Positions 1 to 13,578 of a stretch of DNA of 64,000 bases are shown here, one piece after another (the stretch's first letter is position 1; the number at the start of each line of letters is the position of its first letter). This DNA is from Acanthosoma haemorrhoidale (lineage: Eukaryota; Arthropoda; Insecta; Hemiptera; Acanthosomatidae): contig OV884012.1 in the NCBI GenBank assembly GCA_930367205.1, forward strand, positions 52,907,239 to 52,971,238. The letters run 5' to 3'. Below the pieces are notes generated by a model. The model saw nothing but the letters and a program-made list of their open reading frames with translations, was not told the origin of the DNA and did not search any database. The translations under genes were made by a program, and so were the position numbers.

Positions 1-59
1 AATTCTTCACTAATCCTGGAAAATAATATAAATCAATTAATCAACATTAATGTCATATC

Positions 60-131
60 GGCCGCTTGGTCTAGGGGTATGATTCCTGCTTTGGGTGCAG
101 GAGGTCCCGGGTTCAAATCCCGGAGCGGCCC
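60..131 (+). tRNA. tRNA-Pro: tRNA-Pro (UGG anticodon), intact
   Basis: A full cloverleaf can be folded by eye. The 7-bp acceptor stem GGCCGCT pairs with AGCGGCC, the anticodon stem CCTGC/GCAGG closes a TTTGGGT loop with anticodon TGG, and the T stem CCGGG/CCCGG closes loop TTCAAAT. The discriminator is C, CCA is not encoded and there is no intron. The internal A box (TGGTCTAGGGG) and B box (GGTTCAAATCC) are intact. A run of T follows within about 6 bases, as expected for RNA polymerase III termination. The sequence is identical to the copies at 22358 and 29759. Confidence 0.97.
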
Positions 132-2530
132 GTTATTTTTTAGAGATTAAACTTTTAATTTATGCTTATCATATTCATAAATGAATAATGACCATAAACT
201 CTATTCTTGGAGTGAAAAATATGTTAAATTATAGAATCAACATTATTGTTACTGTTATAATCAAAGAAGACATAATTTTATTTCTTTGTATGTTTTCATA
301 ATCTTATACTTTTTTACAATTGACATTTAGATGTGCTGTTTCTGAATTTGGGATTTAAGTTGGCTTCACTTCCTTACATAGGTAATAATAATTAACTATA
401 ATATACCATTTGATCTACTATCTATAATAAATTACTTGATCCAAAATCAGAAACTGTTATGTCTGTGTTGATCTTTGTGACCCTAAGCTATAGTTTCAGC
501 GAGTCAAACTCAGTTTAAGCTAGAGTAATTAAATTTTACACAGAGGCCCCATTTGATATTGGGAAAAAATTGGAGTAAGACCTCATGTCATAAATTAAGT
601 AATGGTTAAATTGGTATTAATTTGTTTTTATAATTTTGATCCTCAAATTAAGGACCTCAAACGTCCTGATTAATAATAGGCAATACGTATTGGGGAAAAG
701 TGAATTATAAATATGTTTAGTAATTAAAACTGTCATCAAATAATTATTCGTAATTTTTCGGTAATCATCATACATAATACTCATACATACTTTCGATGAA
801 AGTTTATTTGATCTACCAAAGATTCTAAAGATAAAAGCAATTTTATAAAAAAATAATGAATGCTGAATTAATAATTAACTGCTTGTAATTAAATATTGTA
901 TAAAATTAAAGGTCTTGAGGTTCAGTTTAATCGTAATCATATGTATTATGTGTTAGGGCTTTAGTTGATCAATATAGATCACACTTCACTTGATTTTTTA
1001 ACTGAATAAATCTTGTACGTAATATGTATAAGGGGTTTTTTCCCTTATCCCTTATATCCTTATATAAGGTCCTTTTTTGGACCTGCTGAAAGATGCTTAA
1101 ATATTTATTAAATGATTTTGAAAACACTATTCAGTAACTAAAATATAAAAATGTTTTATTAGAAGAACAATCACAGCAACTGAAAATTGTCTTAAAAAAA
1201 TAAATTATATTAAGTAAAGCACCGACAAAGAAAACTAGAAATTAACACGAATGACACACGTATTTCTGTTATTAGATCCTTTTTTGTCGTTATATCTTTT
1301 AATTTATTTTTTTCTGTCTGTACTGTCTCCTTGAACATCAAGGAAGAGATTAAGTTTTAAATAACACCAATGTTCGTTTCACTTCAAAAGAATTTTTTTA
1401 ATTTGGAAGCGCTTTGAACAGCCCGCGTCTTGCTCAGGCACCTAACAGCAATCAACCTATGGTATCATAGAGGAAATCTTTAAATATTAAATAGCTGCTG
1501 AACTGGGACTGGAGAAAACTTAAAGTCAGAACGGTCAAAGGCCCCCAAACATTCTGTGTTTTTAGTTTTTTTTCTACTCTCCCTAATATTGTCTTTTGAC
1601 TAATAACTATTTCGAGGTGCTTAGAATTAACCACCTTACAAGTGATACCTTGGAATTTTTAGATGAATTTTACATTTTCACAGAGCATTGGCATTCTGAT
1701 AGGCAAAGAGACGAACCATTGCTCCCGAATGAATGAATCGTTCATGAATTAAAATAGATCTTCTCCCTTCGGCCTTGGAAATTCCATAACGATGTTTTGA
1801 TTAAATACTATAGCAGTGGCTCTATGTTTGATTATTTTAGCGTTGAATATTCTATTTATTATTATGTTTATATTTCTATTGTTATCACGAATAAAAAATA
1901 AAATACTTTGTGTTATACGGTGGAAATATGCTCTAGTAGGGCTCAATAGATAATTGTGATGAATGATCTCAGCCATATCATATTACAATATTGCATTCAA
2001 TCTCCCATTCATCCAGTATTTACAGCTACTACTATTAGTATATGAACTATACTACTATTATATATGAACTAATTTTAAATGATTTTAGTCTCTTGATAAT
2101 TTATAAAATTCCGATGGAAGATTCCGTTTTGTTTTGCCGACGGTCTATTTGCAACAATTGCATAATTGATGACCTGTCGTTCTCAACCAAACAAAACAAC
2201 AGCGATTCTTCTTAGAATTAGGTCACCACCTTTCACAGACAAGGGCAGAAAAAAAATATATTAACGAATATAACACGTCGGAGTGGTATCACATACCTTA
2301 ATTCTATTATTAACTTTATACTGAACAATCATGTTTCCTCTTATTTAATTAAAATAAATACTTTAACACTACCATACAAATAAATATAGGGAACGTTTTT
2401 ATGTAGAAAATGTTAGAAAGAAGTGATAACCCTTAAGAGAAACGTTCATTACAATTTGCTAAAAAATTATATTTAACCTCGTGTAATTGTATTAAGGCTG
2501 CTGTATTACTAATTATTTTTGGAGTGGGAG
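132..2530. other. AT-rich intergenic DNA, no gene seen
   Basis: No open frame here resembles a known protein and none exceeds 75 codons. The stretch 1860-2070 loosely resembles the 3' UTR of the LINE at 62392 (shared 'aatgatctca' and 'tatttacag' words), so a very old LINE tail is possible but not secure. Confidence 0.5.
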
Positions 2531-3577
2531 TCCATAGTAGCAAAATTATACAACTCTTGTATAAGATTGCGGTACTTTCCTGACACATGGAAACAAGCCA
2601 TCTTGTTTCCGTTATTAAAGCCAGCCAACAGCGGAGATCACTCAGCCCACTACCGCCCAATCAGCTTGCTACCGCAGATGGGAAAAAGTTATGAGAAAAT
2701 TCTTTTTATTTTTATCTCAAAAATTACTGCTCGGAAAACAACATCATTCCGCCAGAACAGACTGGTTTTCAATCCAGTATGAGCGCAGAGCATCTTCTGA
2801 ATGTACAGTCAGAAGTTAGCCATAATATGAATAGAAACATAACCACGGCTATGATTTCCATTGATTGCACTCAAGCATTCGACTCGGTGTCTCACGGGAC
2901 ACTGTGTCAAATGCTCTGCGACCGGGAATGCCCGGAGCAACTCTATTCAATTCTGGCTAGCTTCCTGAACAACAGATCGATGCGGGTGCGAGTGGGTGAT
3001 AGCTTCTCCGATGCTGTGCCACTGACCTGTGGAGTACCCCAAGTAGCCGTCTTATCCCCTGTACACTATCCCCTGTACTGTTCAACGTATACACGTCTGA
3101 AATTGTAGGAGCCCGATATAAAAACACAACAGTTACTGCTTTCGCTGATGACATAGCGGTGTACAGTAGCAGCATGAGCGCCAAGGTAGCTCTAAGACAG
3201 GCTGAAGTAGCCTGTAACCAGATCAGGGAGAGATTGGGGAGACTCAATATCTCTGTAAACGCGGGTAAGAAAGACTGACTACGTAATTTTCTCTTTTCAA
3301 AAGGGAAAAAGTCCGCTACCTACTAGTTACATAGTAGGAATGGAGGGAAATTCACCAGCCAACAACCTAGTATATTTGGGAATTAAAATGGACAGACACC
3401 TCCATTTTAGTAACCACGAAGTCTTACCGGCTTACGCATTTATTAACTACCCCCAATCTATCACTGCGTCTCAAGCTATTGATTTACAAGAGTGTACTCA
3501 GGCCTACTCTGCTGTATGGTGCACCGCTTTTTCGTTATCTGTTTAAAAAAAAAAAAAAAAAAAAAAATATTCCATAG
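2531..3577 (+). mobile_element. Decayed jockey-type LINE fragment, truncated at both ends
   Basis: This is a degenerate copy of the reverse-transcriptase part of LINE A (22542-26778), in the opposite orientation. Recognisable blocks in order are the segment around YFPDTWKQAI, the ISLLPQMGK block, IDCTQAFDSVSHGTL (RT motif A), a CGVPQ block and FADD-like coding, spread over several frames by indels. The copy ends inside ORF2, well before the normal 3' UTR, and is followed by about 23 A residues (3545-3567). The 7-bp word TCCATAG is found on both sides (2531-2537 and 3571-3577), a possible short target-site duplication. Ending in poly(A) without the 3' UTR suggests premature polyadenylation of the source RNA. 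Confidence 0.85.
2538..3543 (+). pseudogene. LINE ORF2 reverse transcriptase pseudogene
   Basis: Open pieces at 2519-2782, 2779-3108 and 3340-3546 are consecutive parts of one RT coding region separated by frameshifts. Compared with the intact ORF2 of LINE A, the GVPQGAVLSPVLF block has become GVPQVAVLSP followed by a short duplicated 'cccctgtac' segment. The frame is lost again after the FADD region and near LHFSNH. The endonuclease domain and C-terminus are absent. It cannot encode an active enzyme. Confidence 0.85.
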
Positions 3578-4838
3578 ACTATCTAAGAAAAGTATTTTAA
3601 AACATTAAAAGTTCTTATAGAAAGAATATTGAACTCTATTAATTTCTTTTTAATTATAGACAGTTTCTAATTCTGTTTTTTTTTTTTTTTTGAAACAGGT
3701 AAAATCATTAGAGGACTCATATTTGAAAAGTCAACCAGAAAAAGAAAATATAAGCAATCTTTAGGTTAGTTTTCGATTTGTATGAGTGCCTTGAATATTT
3801 TATTTATGCACTGCATTTTAAATTAATTTGCAACATGCATATAAATAAAGTAATATAGGGATCTAATCCTTAGTTGGAATCACTCATAAAGTATTAATAA
3901 ATATATAATTGTTGATTATTATTTTTGAAGACTACATTAAATTTTGGGTCAAATGAAACCTAAGCTGTATGTAGGACTGCAATAAAAAGCTAACCAAAAC
4001 ACTTCCCCCAGTTGATACTAAACCAAAAACAGCACAAAAAATACATTTAATCAAGAGATTTGAGTTTTATCTACAAGCTATTTTAGATAAAATACAAAGA
4101 TTATCCTTTTGAGTTAATACAAACTTTTGATTGATTATTGCACATGTTGAACTTATGCGTTTTGATAGAATTTTGATTTGTAATTTTAATTTATATTAAC
4201 TCTGCGCTGACCCACACGCCGGAACGGGCTGTACTTCCCAATTTGTAGCCAATACGAGGTCCCTTGTATTGTGGGACATGTCTTTAGACTTCAATATTAT
4301 TTGAAACAACCTTTATTAAAATAATCCAAATGTTCAATCAAATTTGACTGTCATCCAAAAACCCTGTTCAACAAATGAACTGATGATATTGAAACAGTGA
4401 ATACGTAATGCTGGAATTTAACAAAATGTTGTTTGCCTATGTCCTAGTGGTCTTTTTAGGATAGGTGATGTTTTTCAAACAAATAAATATAATAATTGTT
4501 CATATTAATAATCATTATTTTGTGGTATGTGATTATAATATTTAAATAATTAGTGATCTTACCACTGGAGCCCAACCATGGGACTACCTTTTTCCCTTGA
4601 CTAATGAATTTAGATTTATGTTTATAATTTTTAACACAATCTAATTACATTTCACTACTGAAAATTATTTATTAACACTGTATTAATATAGCATTTTTGT
4701 TTTCAATTGAGAAACGTGACAGCAAATGAAATATATACCTTTATCTATTTTATTATTTGAGTGATTTGGACTTGGGAGTAGAATTCCCTTTAGAAAATAT
4801 TTTCTGCTGACACAATATCATTGAGTTTAACTAATATT
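3578..4838. other. AT-rich intergenic DNA
   Basis: No coding region or RNA gene is visible. A run of about 15 T at 3678-3692 could be the tail of an old minus-strand retroposon, but no body can be identified. Confidence 0.5.
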
Positions 4839-4945
4839 TGTAAGTAATAGTGGGAGTTTTGTCATTGGTCAGTTTCTCCAATCATGGCCAGAACTTAGTT
4901 GTTTTGGTTGCAGTTAATACTGCCTATTCGACTTCATGTACTGAC
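4839..4945 (+). repeat. Inverted-repeat partner of 6594-6700 (LINE 3'-UTR-like)
   Basis: About 107 bp here are the near-exact reverse complement of 6594-6700, including the words GGGAGTTTTGTCATTGGTCAG and TTCTCCAATCATGGCCAGAAC. The first half also resembles the 3' UTR of the LINE fragment at 62340-62400 (TTGGAGAAACTGGCCA in the other orientation). The simplest reading is two copies of one old LINE 3' UTR in opposite orientations. Confidence 0.7.
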
Positions 4946-6593
4946 TGAATTGTAGATACTAATTTGTAGTGACCTGTTTTTATATCTGAATGATAATTTT
5001 GGTTTGATTAGGTTTATCCTGGTGTAAAACTGTTAGGCCATTAACGCTGATCTCTTTATATCTAGAATATATAAAAATACAAACTATTAATACAAATTTA
5101 AGTGTGTTATTGTGCATATTTATATTTTTTCACTTTTATGTTTTATTCCCTCTCTTAATTAATGTGTTTGTCATACGGTTAAATTAATCCTCCTCTTTCA
5201 AGAGGCTCCTAATAATCTCTACTTTTCAAAAAATTAAAATATGAAAATAAAAATATTAGCAATCGCATTAGCACCTGCGATTTGTTTGCATGAGAAGATA
5301 AAAGGATTATATCCACAAAAGGGACCGAAGAAGGAATAAAAAACACATACGTCACAAAAAAAAAAAACGGACTTGTAAAATAAAAGAACAAAAAAGAAAC
5401 CCTCGGCTTTATGATGGAAAGAGCACGCGCTGTTGGCTCGATTAGCTTGTCGGGTTGCTATCGGCGAGGATCGGGCCCAAGCGACTCAACAGATTTGCAT
5501 ACGGGCCTAGAAGACACACTGACACTAACTGTCTCGGCTTACGGGCCATTTCATGGAGAGTTAAACAGCTAGGGAATGTATTCCTAAGAATTATTTTTAA
5601 CATTACCCGCACCAACAAATCCTCAGGGAACTGGTTGACGGAGGTCACACTTATCGAGGATGGGAGAAAAACCAGAAATATCCTTTAGCTCTCGTTCCCA
5701 AAATGAGAAATCTTCCATTAGAGGAATGAAAATGATCAAAGACGATCTGGTGCTTAGAGAGTGAAACTTAGCGCTTTGTGTCTTTTAAATATATTTCCGA
5801 ATATTTCTATTGCATTATATATATTACGTTGAATTCCTGATTCAATACTTTTTCTCATTACTGAAGGTTGTTGCCGTGGTTGATACTGCCATGGTTGGTC
5901 CTTGGCGCCATGCTTGTTATCTCCCAACGTCTATTTCAGTTTTCTAAACGGATTTCCTACTTCATTCTTCAAGTAACTACTCTTTGATCCTCACAAGCCT
6001 GAGTAAAGCCAGGAATCTAACTAGCTCTCCGCAGTAAGACGTCAATATACTAAGGTCTAAGCTATGTTGTACGGCTTACTCCATTCTCTAGTTTTACTAA
6101 CATACTGTATAAGGACAAGACTAATATTTCACTCATCTCTTGGTTTTCGCTAAGGATGTTTTTGTTGTTGCCTGAACAGTTGAATCCTTCTTGCAAAATT
6201 TGAGATGGAAGCAAGAGAACTAAGGACTGTGAATTAATGAAAAATCATTTGATGATTTTTCTAGACAAATTTTAATTATGAACAACCTCATAAGCCTGGT
6301 AAGCGAAATTGAATATGTTTTAATTTTTTCAATCAAGTTTAAGATTGAAGTATCGATTTGGTTGTTTTGTGTTCAAAGCTTCTCTTGGTTAAACACAATC
6401 ACACAAAACATCCATAAAAATGGGTTTTAATAATAAATGGATGAATCACATCGTATTATTTACGGTATTTTCACATCCATCACATCACCACCAGGAAAAG
6501 GGTAGGAGTATTCTCCAGAAAACAATACTTGAACAATATAAAGAATCTGGAGGACCAAATCGGCAGTTAGTTTATAACTGATTTAAACAATTT
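4946..6593. other. Intergenic DNA with unassigned 77-codon open frame
   Basis: No recognisable gene. The segment 5430-5690 is less AT-rich than its surroundings and is open for 77 codons on the plus strand (5455-5688) and 68 on the minus (5442-5648). Neither translation resembles a family I know. It may be part of an unrecognised repeat. Confidence 0.4.
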
Positions 6594-6800
6594 AGTCAGT
6601 ACATGAAGTTGAATGGGCAGCCTATTAACGGCAACCAAAACAACAAAGTTCTGGCCATGATTGGAGAAACTGACCAATGACAAAACTCCCACTATTATAA
6701 ATTTACAGCAGGTCACTAGAACAATACCACTTTAATCTTCAAGAAGGATTAAAGGGATATGTAAGGGTTTATGATGACTGTGATAGGGTATTAGGATGAG
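6594..6800 (-). repeat. Old LINE 3' end (minus strand)
   Basis: The sequence runs parallel to 62340-62460, where the stop codon region and 3' UTR of a jockey-like LINE are recognisable. Shared words include ATGATTGGAGAAACTG, ACTCCCACT, AGCAGGTCAC and GGATTA-AGGGAT. No frame is open. The part 6594-6700 forms a long inverted repeat with 4839-4945. Confidence 0.6.
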
Positions 6801-9800
6801 AGGATGAGTTTTGGTGAAATTGTTTGAATGAAAGATCAAACAAGTAATGATAATTTTGATCTGGTCTCGCTATTGATGACAATAGTTATGAATTCACAAT
6901 CTAGGATCGAAATTGGGTCAAGTGGTCACTGACAGTGCTGGTTCGATGAATTATTGGTTTCTTTATAAGAATTGGGTTGTTAAAAAGCAAAACTGAAACT
7001 TAAATTTATAATAGTTCCCATTATTTGTGGAAACATTGCAATTGTCATGTAAATTGCCAAAGCTTTTTGATAAAATATTATTAATTATTGGTGAAAGGGT
7101 ACGTAATACGTAAGATAAGGATAAATACGTAGTCATGATTTCGAAGTCAGGACTTCCTATTTAGTTTTGTTTTTTGCCCATTATTCAGTCGTAAATATAA
7201 ACTTCATTATTTTCAAAAACAATTATATGAACATATGTGAGATATTACAGCGACTTTTGTTGAGCACTGTATTTTAAAAAAACCTTTCCCTCTAATATGC
7301 GCAGATGAATTTCCAGATCGTTCTACTATATTCAACAACATATTAAAATTAGGGCTCAGGTTGCTTAGGGGGAAAAAAAAGCTGCACAAATTCACATCTT
7401 TATAAACGATTTCATGGCACAACAAATATAATGTTTACGTCTGAATATTAACTACTAATCCACCGATTTCAATTTAATTTACATTTTTACGGTTTGTACA
7501 TAATATATAATTATTTCTAAATATAAGAAAACATATTACGGGATAGGAAAAACTATTTACAAATATGTTGTGTCTTATTATTTCTTTACTAAAACTCATT
7601 AACTTATTCATTTAAACAACAAATGTTTTAATATAACAAGTCACCAATATATTATGATCTAGAATATTAGAACACATTCATTTATATTCATTACATCATT
7701 TAGTTTATTTCTGAGGTTTTTGTAATATCCAAAGGTCCAGAGTATATTCTAATATCTTCTGATTCTGTACCTTTTTTTTTCTCCTGCCTTCCTGAGATCG
7801 ATACCTCTTAACGGGATTTCCCCACGTGTCTGTAGTGAGTTTATTCCAGAGAAATTGGGTTTATTCAGCCGGTCAGTGCACCTTGGTTCGTTCTGTTAAA
7901 CCGTCTTTACTCGTAGAAACAAAATTTTATAAACTTCTTAGACTCTATTTACTAACATTTTTAGATTCTATTTATAGAGTATATACAGGGTTACTAACTA
8001 AGTATGAACTATTGAATCCTTTGGGAAAGGTAAATACAACAGCTTATCCTAAAATCTCTACGACACTTGTGGAAAGAACAGGTCTAAAATAATAATACAA
8101 ATATATTATATCAATGTTTTGGTTAGAAAGGTTACGCAGCATTGAAATAGCTATGGAATGTTGTTACCAACAACATCGCTTAAGGAAACAATATTAGTTA
8201 AAATAAAAATAAAGTTGTTTGGCCATTGTACGAGTCATTGTGAGCTGCGGTTTGAATAAAGGTCGATAAGGCTAAAGTTCAACTGGCCGATAAAGATTTC
8301 TTTGCCTGAGCCGACAAGAGGATCGTCTTTCAGAGGCGGACAATGGAGGGTAAATATCGGAGGCATTGTACCTTAGGATGGGGGGGGTACCTGAGAGTGA
8401 ATGTTGAATAGGGGATGGTAATCTGAAACTACTTATCCACAGCTTAACGGCCAAGTTTCTTATGTAATACCACTTAGGTTTTACTTGGGTAGTAGGGGTT
8501 ATATTTTCACTATTGTAGGTTTAAATCGGTCCTTATTAATGAATATACGTACATAAATGTTTTCATTGTCATATTATCGAGCAAGAAAAGAGGTACTACT
8601 TTGAAGTAGGAAGCAGAAATTGTATTTTGTCTGTAGTGTATCGCAATGATAGTTATTTTGAATAACTGAAGAAAAATCAACGGGTGGCCGTTGAGGTATC
8701 CCTTCCTATTTTTCATCACGATTTATTTTTTTTTCAATTCGATAAAAAGTCCTAAGGAAAGTTTACTAGTTTATTTATATTTGGAAAAAGTGAAATTTAA
8801 TTAATAATTGTTATAAAAGTTATTTTAGTCATTAAAAGACACAATATGAAAACTAAAATATATAGTCTAAAATCTCTGGCACCATGCATTATGCAAGAGT
8901 AAGAGTGAGAGCTCGTTTTGACTAATCATTATTCACTTTGAGATAAATGACTCTTGACTGAATCTAAATCTCATAAACTCGTTGAGAGTAGAAAAACATA
9001 TTGTTCACTTACTTGAAGTAATTCTGCATTATCTGATCTGCTATGGGATTTACCATAAGAATTTCAGATAGGATAGGTCACCATTAAGACCACTGTTGTT
9101 GAATACACACACCAACACATAAACTAAAATGTATCTTACTAGCGGAGATAAGACGAATATCTGTACACTATTTAAAGAAAAAAGGATTCCCCTTCGGGAT
9201 CGGCATTCATGCAGCAGGATTAGCCAGGCGTCGGCCGGACATGATGGAAATATTATCCACTTGATCCATCTTCAGAAAAAAGTTTTTTTCAGTTGGAGGC
9301 AGTGTCATTGTACGTAGGTATAACGATCCAAGCCGATGGCTTTACGAAAAAAAAAAATACTTTGGTCAGTTGCACTAAAAGGATTTGATCGCGGGAGGGT
9401 CGGTACTTATTTAGCGGACCACACGGGAGGAAACAAGGAAAAAAATGATCAAAGACGGTAATTGCCGACGGATAGACGGACAGGCAGACATAAATCAGAA
9501 AGCAACTTTTTTTGTGCGCTTAAAGGTCATTCATTAAATCTATCAAGGCTTAGTTCAAATTTAGAAACTAGTTTGCTAATACGACCTGTAACGACAGGGC
9601 ACATGATAATACTATACTACATACGTCATGGTTATAGACATGTGGTCTCATGCAATATGTTAATGGAAAAGGTACGTGGGTATTGATGGATCTGGATTCA
9701 TTAAAAGCATCTACTCCATGGCCGGGTAAACACGAATACTGTTAAGTAACATCGGATCATTGCCTCTAAATTTGACCTCTCGTTTGACCTGAAATTCGCT

Positions 9801-10739
9801 CTTTCAATCCCTTCAACGACTATGTGCATCCAGATTTGAATGTGCGCTGAACGCAACTGAAATGTACCCTTGACATTTCAGTACTTTTACGCCTGGCAAA
9901 TCAACTGGAAAAATAAAAACAATTAAGTTAAATACTCAAAATGAATAAATTAAATGAGTAGGATTGCATACATTAAAAAAACCCATACATTATTGCTCTT
10001 TTTTTTCTAGATAAATTTGAAACCTGCAACTTGAAATCTGTACCCTAGCGGTAGTATCTCCAGAATTCCATCTCCATGGATGCTATATTTTGGGATGTTC
10101 TAGATAATAATAAAATATCTGTTTATTTTAAGACATATACATAATTTCGTTATCATTAAACAAGATATGATTCTTAAATATCAATTATAATTGTTAGTAA
10201 AATAAAACTATATATTACACAATATAGACTTAACCCGCCTACTGAAATCGGCCTATCATTGAGAAAGTCTTATAGAAATGCATTATTTACCAATAATTAC
10301 TATTTATTTATCAATAATTGAATTAATTATACTCCCAATTCTTTCCATATTCGTATATTCTATAAATGAACCATAATTAATTATTTTCATTTTGAATTTT
10401 TTAAACCTGAATTGATTAAAAATTGGGCATTCACTGATATGATTTTAATATAAATAGATGTACACTTCTCTATGGTCTGTCCACAGTTTATTTTATATTT
10501 ATACAACCGCATTAGCCGGCAGTACTCTCATTTTCAAGAATTTTATAATTAAAATAATAGAATAGGAAAAAAAAACTGATCTGCGCGTGTTAGAATAGGA
10601 GCATTATTTGAACTTTTTACTTTAATTTTTAAAGTTTTACGTCCGTCGTGTTTTATTTTCACCACAACCAGTCTTCCATTATAAAAGAATTCTTTGTATA
10701 ACTGTTCAAGTAGTAACGTTCCATGTTTCAGCTCCTGAG
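6801..10739. other. AT-rich intergenic DNA, no gene recognised
   Basis: Short open frames (at most 88 codons, at 7826-8092) show no motif that I can assign. Two islands, 8220-8460 and 9190-9480, are more GC-rich than the background and may be fragments of unrecognised repeats. Confidence 0.4.
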
Positions 10740-11169
10740 CAACATTATCAAGTAACGAACGGCATAGGATTTTGAAGTGAGCTCAATTACAGCTGCCACA
10801 CTTAACGACCTTCAGCTATACATTGAGAAGTGGCCACGCGAACTATAACATACCGCATAGTGGCTGTACAACAGCTGTTACGAACAGTTGCTCTTCGCAA
10901 AACGTTCTTGCGTAAAAACGATGAAAATCTATGTAAAAACAAAATCGTTGCACTTCGTGGGTGGTTGAGTTTAATATCTATCTATCCACCCTTGTCAGTT
11001 GAGAGAACTGCCACCATTGCTTAAATGGTGTACCAGTAGAACCAGCTCGCTGTGGAATAATCCAGCTCATTAGACCAACACAAAATAAGACTCCAGTTAA
11101 AAGTAGCCAGGACTCTCATCAAGCCCCACTAGAAATGAAGTGGGGGAGAGGTCCAGGACATGGAATATC

Positions 11170-11255
11170 CCTATTACAAACAAATAGAGAGTGAACGAGC
11201 AATTGTCTTCAGGCTACGTACAGGTCGTTGCTTCCTAAAGGCCAAGGAGTCCTGA
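11170..11255 (+). pseudogene. Fragment of LINE ORF2 C-terminus (I/R1-like)
   Basis: One frame reads ESERAIVFRLRTGRCFLKA before a stop. The pattern 'RxxIxxRLRTGHxxL' is a signature found after the RNase H domain of I- and R1-related LINEs; here the His is replaced by Arg. The flanking 10.8-11.4 kb is moderately GC-rich and may belong to the same decayed element, but I cannot set its boundaries. A chance match is possible for so short a stretch. Confidence 0.4.
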
Positions 11256-13577
11256 GATTTGATAAGATGATATGTGTCAAGTTAAAGCACAGGAGTAAGT
11301 CTTAGACGTACACAAGGACGGTAAATAACTAGAGAAGCTGAGTCATCGGACAAGACCAGAAGTAACCACCTCGTAGAGAATATAAAGCAAAAGGGTCCTG
11401 GGATCCTTCGACTGATAGTGAGCTTCATGATAGCTTGTGGTGGTTTTCAGGGGTAGGAATTATACGAACAAAAATAAAATAAAGAAAATTAGTTAAGAGC
11501 TATAAAACACGTACATGTATATAATCTACTTCAGCAAATAAAATACGAATCACCAAGCCTTGCATAGATAATAAACTACAGTCATTTATAAATTTACCTT
11601 TAGTAGTATTTCTAAACCTTTTCCTAAATAATCCTCAAATCCCAGATGTCAACTTCAACGCTGTGGCCAAGTTCTGGACAATGAATTAAAAGGTTCGCAA
11701 AGGCTACGTCCTGGATTAATCTTGACGATGTGGCGTTGATGTAAAATCTGATATTTAGGAATATAGAAACAGGCGAGTGGGAACATCGGATTACACCCTT
11801 TATGGTTCTATAAAGCCCGAAGGGCCCTTTTTAATGTTCATTCCTTCACACTTGACCCTCAATGCCCTTCTGTAATGGTCCATTTCCTCTTCGCAACCTT
11901 ACATTTTTACGTCACAGTTAAAATTTTATCGAGCAGGTACTTTTATTGGTACTGTAACAGTGCTCCTGAAACAATTGCTTGTACATTTCATAAGGTTACT
12001 ATGTAATTGGCAATGAGTTATCTCATAGGTGAAACATGGAAAATTCTTAAGATATTTTTTGTACTTTGTAGTATTCTTTAATTAATTAGAATTGTAAAAA
12101 ATCTATAAAACTGTGAGCATTAATTACACTATTGTTACTGGGTGCTTTCTCATGACTGACGTGTTTCTATTGGCAATAACGTTCTTTACAGGAAGACGTT
12201 TTTATCTTGAAGTACATCGAATTCCAATTCTCAATAAAAAATGCAGTATTTTATTTAACAAGCATGATAGCCCAGCGAAAAAGACCTATTATCTTACTTA
12301 AAGATTAAGTAGTTGAAATTTTTTGATAGGTCGTAGACGTCGGTCCCGTGATTGTGAATCTACGTTTTTGAACTCCCGTCTCTTGTGCGTTCGTCGTTGC
12401 CAAAAACCTTTGGCATTCTGAAATTTTGACGTTATTCGGCCATAAATTTTTTTCATGCATCTTGGAGGGAAAAGTTGGTACTTAAAGTTGTAGATTGTTA
12501 AATTTGCTACAATATTTCATGAAAAATACTTTTTGTACAAACACTATGTAAAGAGTTACGCAATATCAAACTTAAAAACTTTTCGTAAAAATGCGACCTT
12601 TCAAAATTGTCGAGTTTTTCATTTTTATATCCTTAAACGGTATGTCGTAGAGAAAGATATCATAGATGACAGTTCATTAAAATTTCCTACATGTCTTATA
12701 CAACAAGTTATTGTCTTGGTCTAGTAACGAACGACTATGCTTTTTTAAAGGGCTGTAAAGGGGAAATTTATGCTAATTTGAATGTGTTTATGGCTGAAAG
12801 TAAAAATAGTTAAAACTTGCAAAGCCAAGCAAGTTTAATGAAAACTAAAACGCACAATGTAGATATAATAATTTATATACTAATATAATAATAATAAAAA
12901 TTTAGAGAACTTATTAATTTCTACGTTTAGTTTTGTTTGACCTCGAACTAGTTCCTCTTCACTTTTTCAATTAACAATTCAATTGGATCTTTTTCTTTAT
13001 TGTCATCAATTATGATGTCCGTTGTATTATTAAAGCTATCCTCACAACAGATTTTGAAATCATGAAGTCCGGCCTTTCTACAGCTGCAGGCCTTAGTGCA
13101 ACCTTTCTTGTATCGGCATATGAGTCAGAATACCTGGCTTCTGGTAGAGGTTACTAGGGGTTTTGGGCGACACCTCTAAACCAATAAAACTTGTCCGTCC
13201 ACTCTTTGGATTTATCCTTTGGCTTTGTAAGAAACTTTGGATTATTCATGAATATAACTGTGTAAACATTGGTGGATTTCGTTGATGCATTGGCAGGCAA
13301 CACGGATTTTAATCTGACCTCATGCCCTTACTTTCCAAAACTTTGGGTTTTTTATCTACCTAGTTTCAAACTCTATGACTCTATGTACAAACATTACTTT
13401 GCGTGATATACTACAGAGTATGTCCCATGTAGCATAATAAAGGACCTTCCTGTATGTAGGGTTAGCGACAGGAAAGAACATTATAAATATTTATTGCTTA
13501 CAGCTACTTAGAATCGTACGCTTCCTTGGAATACTCTGGGGCTATTCACCTACCCGGACTATGTTAGGTCAGGTTTC
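11256..13577. other. Intergenic DNA, no gene recognised
   Basis: Open frames at 12113-12301 and 12533-12724 are low in information and match nothing that I recognise. No tRNA, TIR pair or poly(A) tail was seen. Confidence 0.4.
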
Positions 13578-13578
13578 T

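Noticed and set aside
1860..2070. Possible old LINE 3' UTR
   Set aside because: Only short AT-rich words are shared with 62200-62340, which could be chance in this composition.
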